Origin: an uncultured Eubacterium sp.
Lineage (GTDB): Bacteria; Bacillota; Clostridia; Lachnospirales; Lachnospiraceae
Reading direction: 5' to 3'
DNA: 14,603 nt
Assembly (NCBI GenBank): GCA_946611445.1
Contig: CAMODP010000028.1
Location: 1 to 14,603 of the forward strand
The translations under genes were made by a program, and so were the position numbers. Every line of letters starts with the position of its first letter. Positions within the stretch are counted from its first letter, which is position 1. The notes under the pieces are model-generated. The model worked only from the letters and a program-made list of their open reading frames with translations. It ran no database searches and was not told the DNA's origin. Below are positions 13,961 through 14,603 of this stretch, piece after piece.

Positions 13961-13976
13961 GACAGTTTTTCTGTCA
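13961..13976. repeat. Small GACAG hairpin containing the YjbQ stop codon
   Basis: GACAG (13961-13965) and CTGTC (13971-13975) flank TTTTT. On the minus strand the TGA stop of the YjbQ gene (13976-13974) has two of its bases in the stem, and CCCC follows. It resembles short palindromic intergenic repeats rather than a terminator because no T-run follows on the minus strand. Confidence 0.5.
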
Positions 13977-14426
13977 CTCTCCCATCACCTGGAAGACGAT
14001 CTCCCTGTGCCGGTCCCGGGTGTCGCATTCCACCAGGGTCAGATTCTGCCACGGCCCTATCGTGATATCCCCGTCCACAAACGGAATGGTAATAAACGGC
14101 GAGAGAATGGCTGATTTGATATGGCTCGATCCGTTGTCATCATGCCATGTGTCGTGATGCCTGTAATAAACGACCCGCCCGTCCTTATCCAGATACGGAG
14201 AGATCAGGTCCAGCGCTGCCTTCAGATCATGCATAACCATACCGGGCTCGAACTCCAGCGTTGTCAGGGCGGCCACGCCGCCCGTGGTAAAGCCGGTGAT
14301 GATCCCGTCCCGGATTCCCTTTTCCCGGCAGGCCTTACGCACAGCGCCGCGAAAATCATCTGTCACATCGATCATGCCCATGTGACCCTTTGTGTTGTAT
14401 TCCTTCCTTACGGTATATACTGCCAT
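13974..14426 (-). CDS. YjbQ-family protein (UPF0047)
   Basis: The 150-residue protein matches the YjbQ/UPF0047 family. It shows the conserved GIITGFTTGGVAALTTLEFEPG (41-62), the HHDTWHDDNGSSHI block (90-103: H90, H91, W94, H95, N98, H102), GPWQ (124-127) and the closing ECDTRDRHREIVFQVMG (133-149). The family is often labelled secondary thiamine-phosphate synthase because overexpression can rescue thiE mutants; its real cellular role is not settled. It is complete and of the usual length. AGAGGAG precedes the ATG at 14426. It follows the aminopeptidase gene by 61 bp on the same strand. Its stop codon lies in a small hairpin. Confidence 0.9.
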   Translation of the reverse strand: MAVYTVRKEYNTKGHMGMIDVTDDFRGAVRKACREKGIRDGIITGFTTGGVAALTTLEFEPGMVMHDLKAALDLISPYLDKDGRVVYYRHHDTWHDDNGSSHIKSAILSPFITIPFVDGDITIGPWQNLTLVECDTRDRHREIVFQVMGE

Positions 14427-14487
14427 GGTGTTCTCCTCTCACAGTTGCTCTCAAAACTCATACTTTTCGGGCGTAAAAATTCCGGCC

Positions 14488-14603
14488 TCAGGCACTGTAT
14501 ACTTCCGGCAGCTTTTCCAGATAGAAACACCTCGCCAGTTCTGCCAGATATGCCGGATCCCGGGAACCGGCTGTCTCATAGCAGGAATGCATGGCCAGCT
14601 GCG
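14488..14603 (-). CDS. C-terminus of a probable M18 family aminopeptidase (partial)
   Basis: Only the last 37 codons are in the window. They read QLAMHSCYETAG...DPAYLAELARCFY, ending in PEVYSA and a TGA at 14490-14488. The QLAMHS..E segment followed by an amphipathic helix and a final aromatic pair resembles the end of M18 metalloaminopeptidases, where this histidine is a zinc ligand. The frame was read by hand. The gene continues beyond the right edge, so the start and catalytic core cannot be checked. It is probably co-transcribed with the YjbQ gene. Confidence 0.6.
   Translation of the reverse strand, partial: QLAMHSCYETAGSRDPAYLAELARCFYLEKLPEVYSA

Overview
The window reads as chromosome of a Clostridia-type Firmicute, most likely a Lachnospiraceae gut anaerobe. 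The evidence is the Firmicutes-specific ricT (yaaT) beside holB, trmN6 and rsmI, strong AGGAGG-type ribosome binding sites, several oxygen-sensitive Fe-S proteins, moderately high GC, and many short palindromic repeats of the kind scattered through such genomes. The genus is inference.

Left part (1-2215): a radical SAM/SPASM-like gene on the plus strand converges with a DUF6273 gene on the minus strand. The 296-bp space between their stop codons is filled by one nested imperfect palindrome: a hairpin at each end, two long complementary arms, and a central 18-bp stem. The right half of a second copy fills the first 112 bases, so two copies of the same repeat bracket the radical SAM gene.

Middle-left (2401-6106): a LysR-type and a TetR-type regulator (minus strand, probably one operon) diverge from a P1B-type metal ATPase (plus strand). 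A 33-nt palindrome sits on the ATPase ribosome binding site. Two more copies of its core lie at the 3' end of the gene, one of them inside the coding sequence and supplying the C-terminal tail.

Right part (6118-13532, all minus strand): a nine-gene run in close order: iron-sulfur flavoprotein, YdcF-like membrane protein, Fe-S aldo/keto reductase, DUF1294 membrane protein, guanylate-kinase-like protein, holB, ricT, trmN6, rsmI. The last four match the conserved Firmicutes holB neighbourhood; the kinase-like gene stands where Bacillus has tmk. Start/stop overlaps (GTGA twice) and short gaps suggest shared transcription, with an internal extended -10 promoter before holB.

Right end (13532-14603): a gene remnant resembling the start of a DUF4118 membrane protein, followed by an intrinsic terminator, then a YjbQ-family protein and the C-terminus of a probable M18 aminopeptidase, which runs off the window.

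No tRNA, rRNA, CRISPR array, transposase or phage gene was seen. The most distinctive material is the repeat architecture, in particular hairpin repeats that supply or overlap the stop codons or C-termini of four genes. The gene content is otherwise mostly core or common accessory functions, and I found no convincing new multi-gene system.
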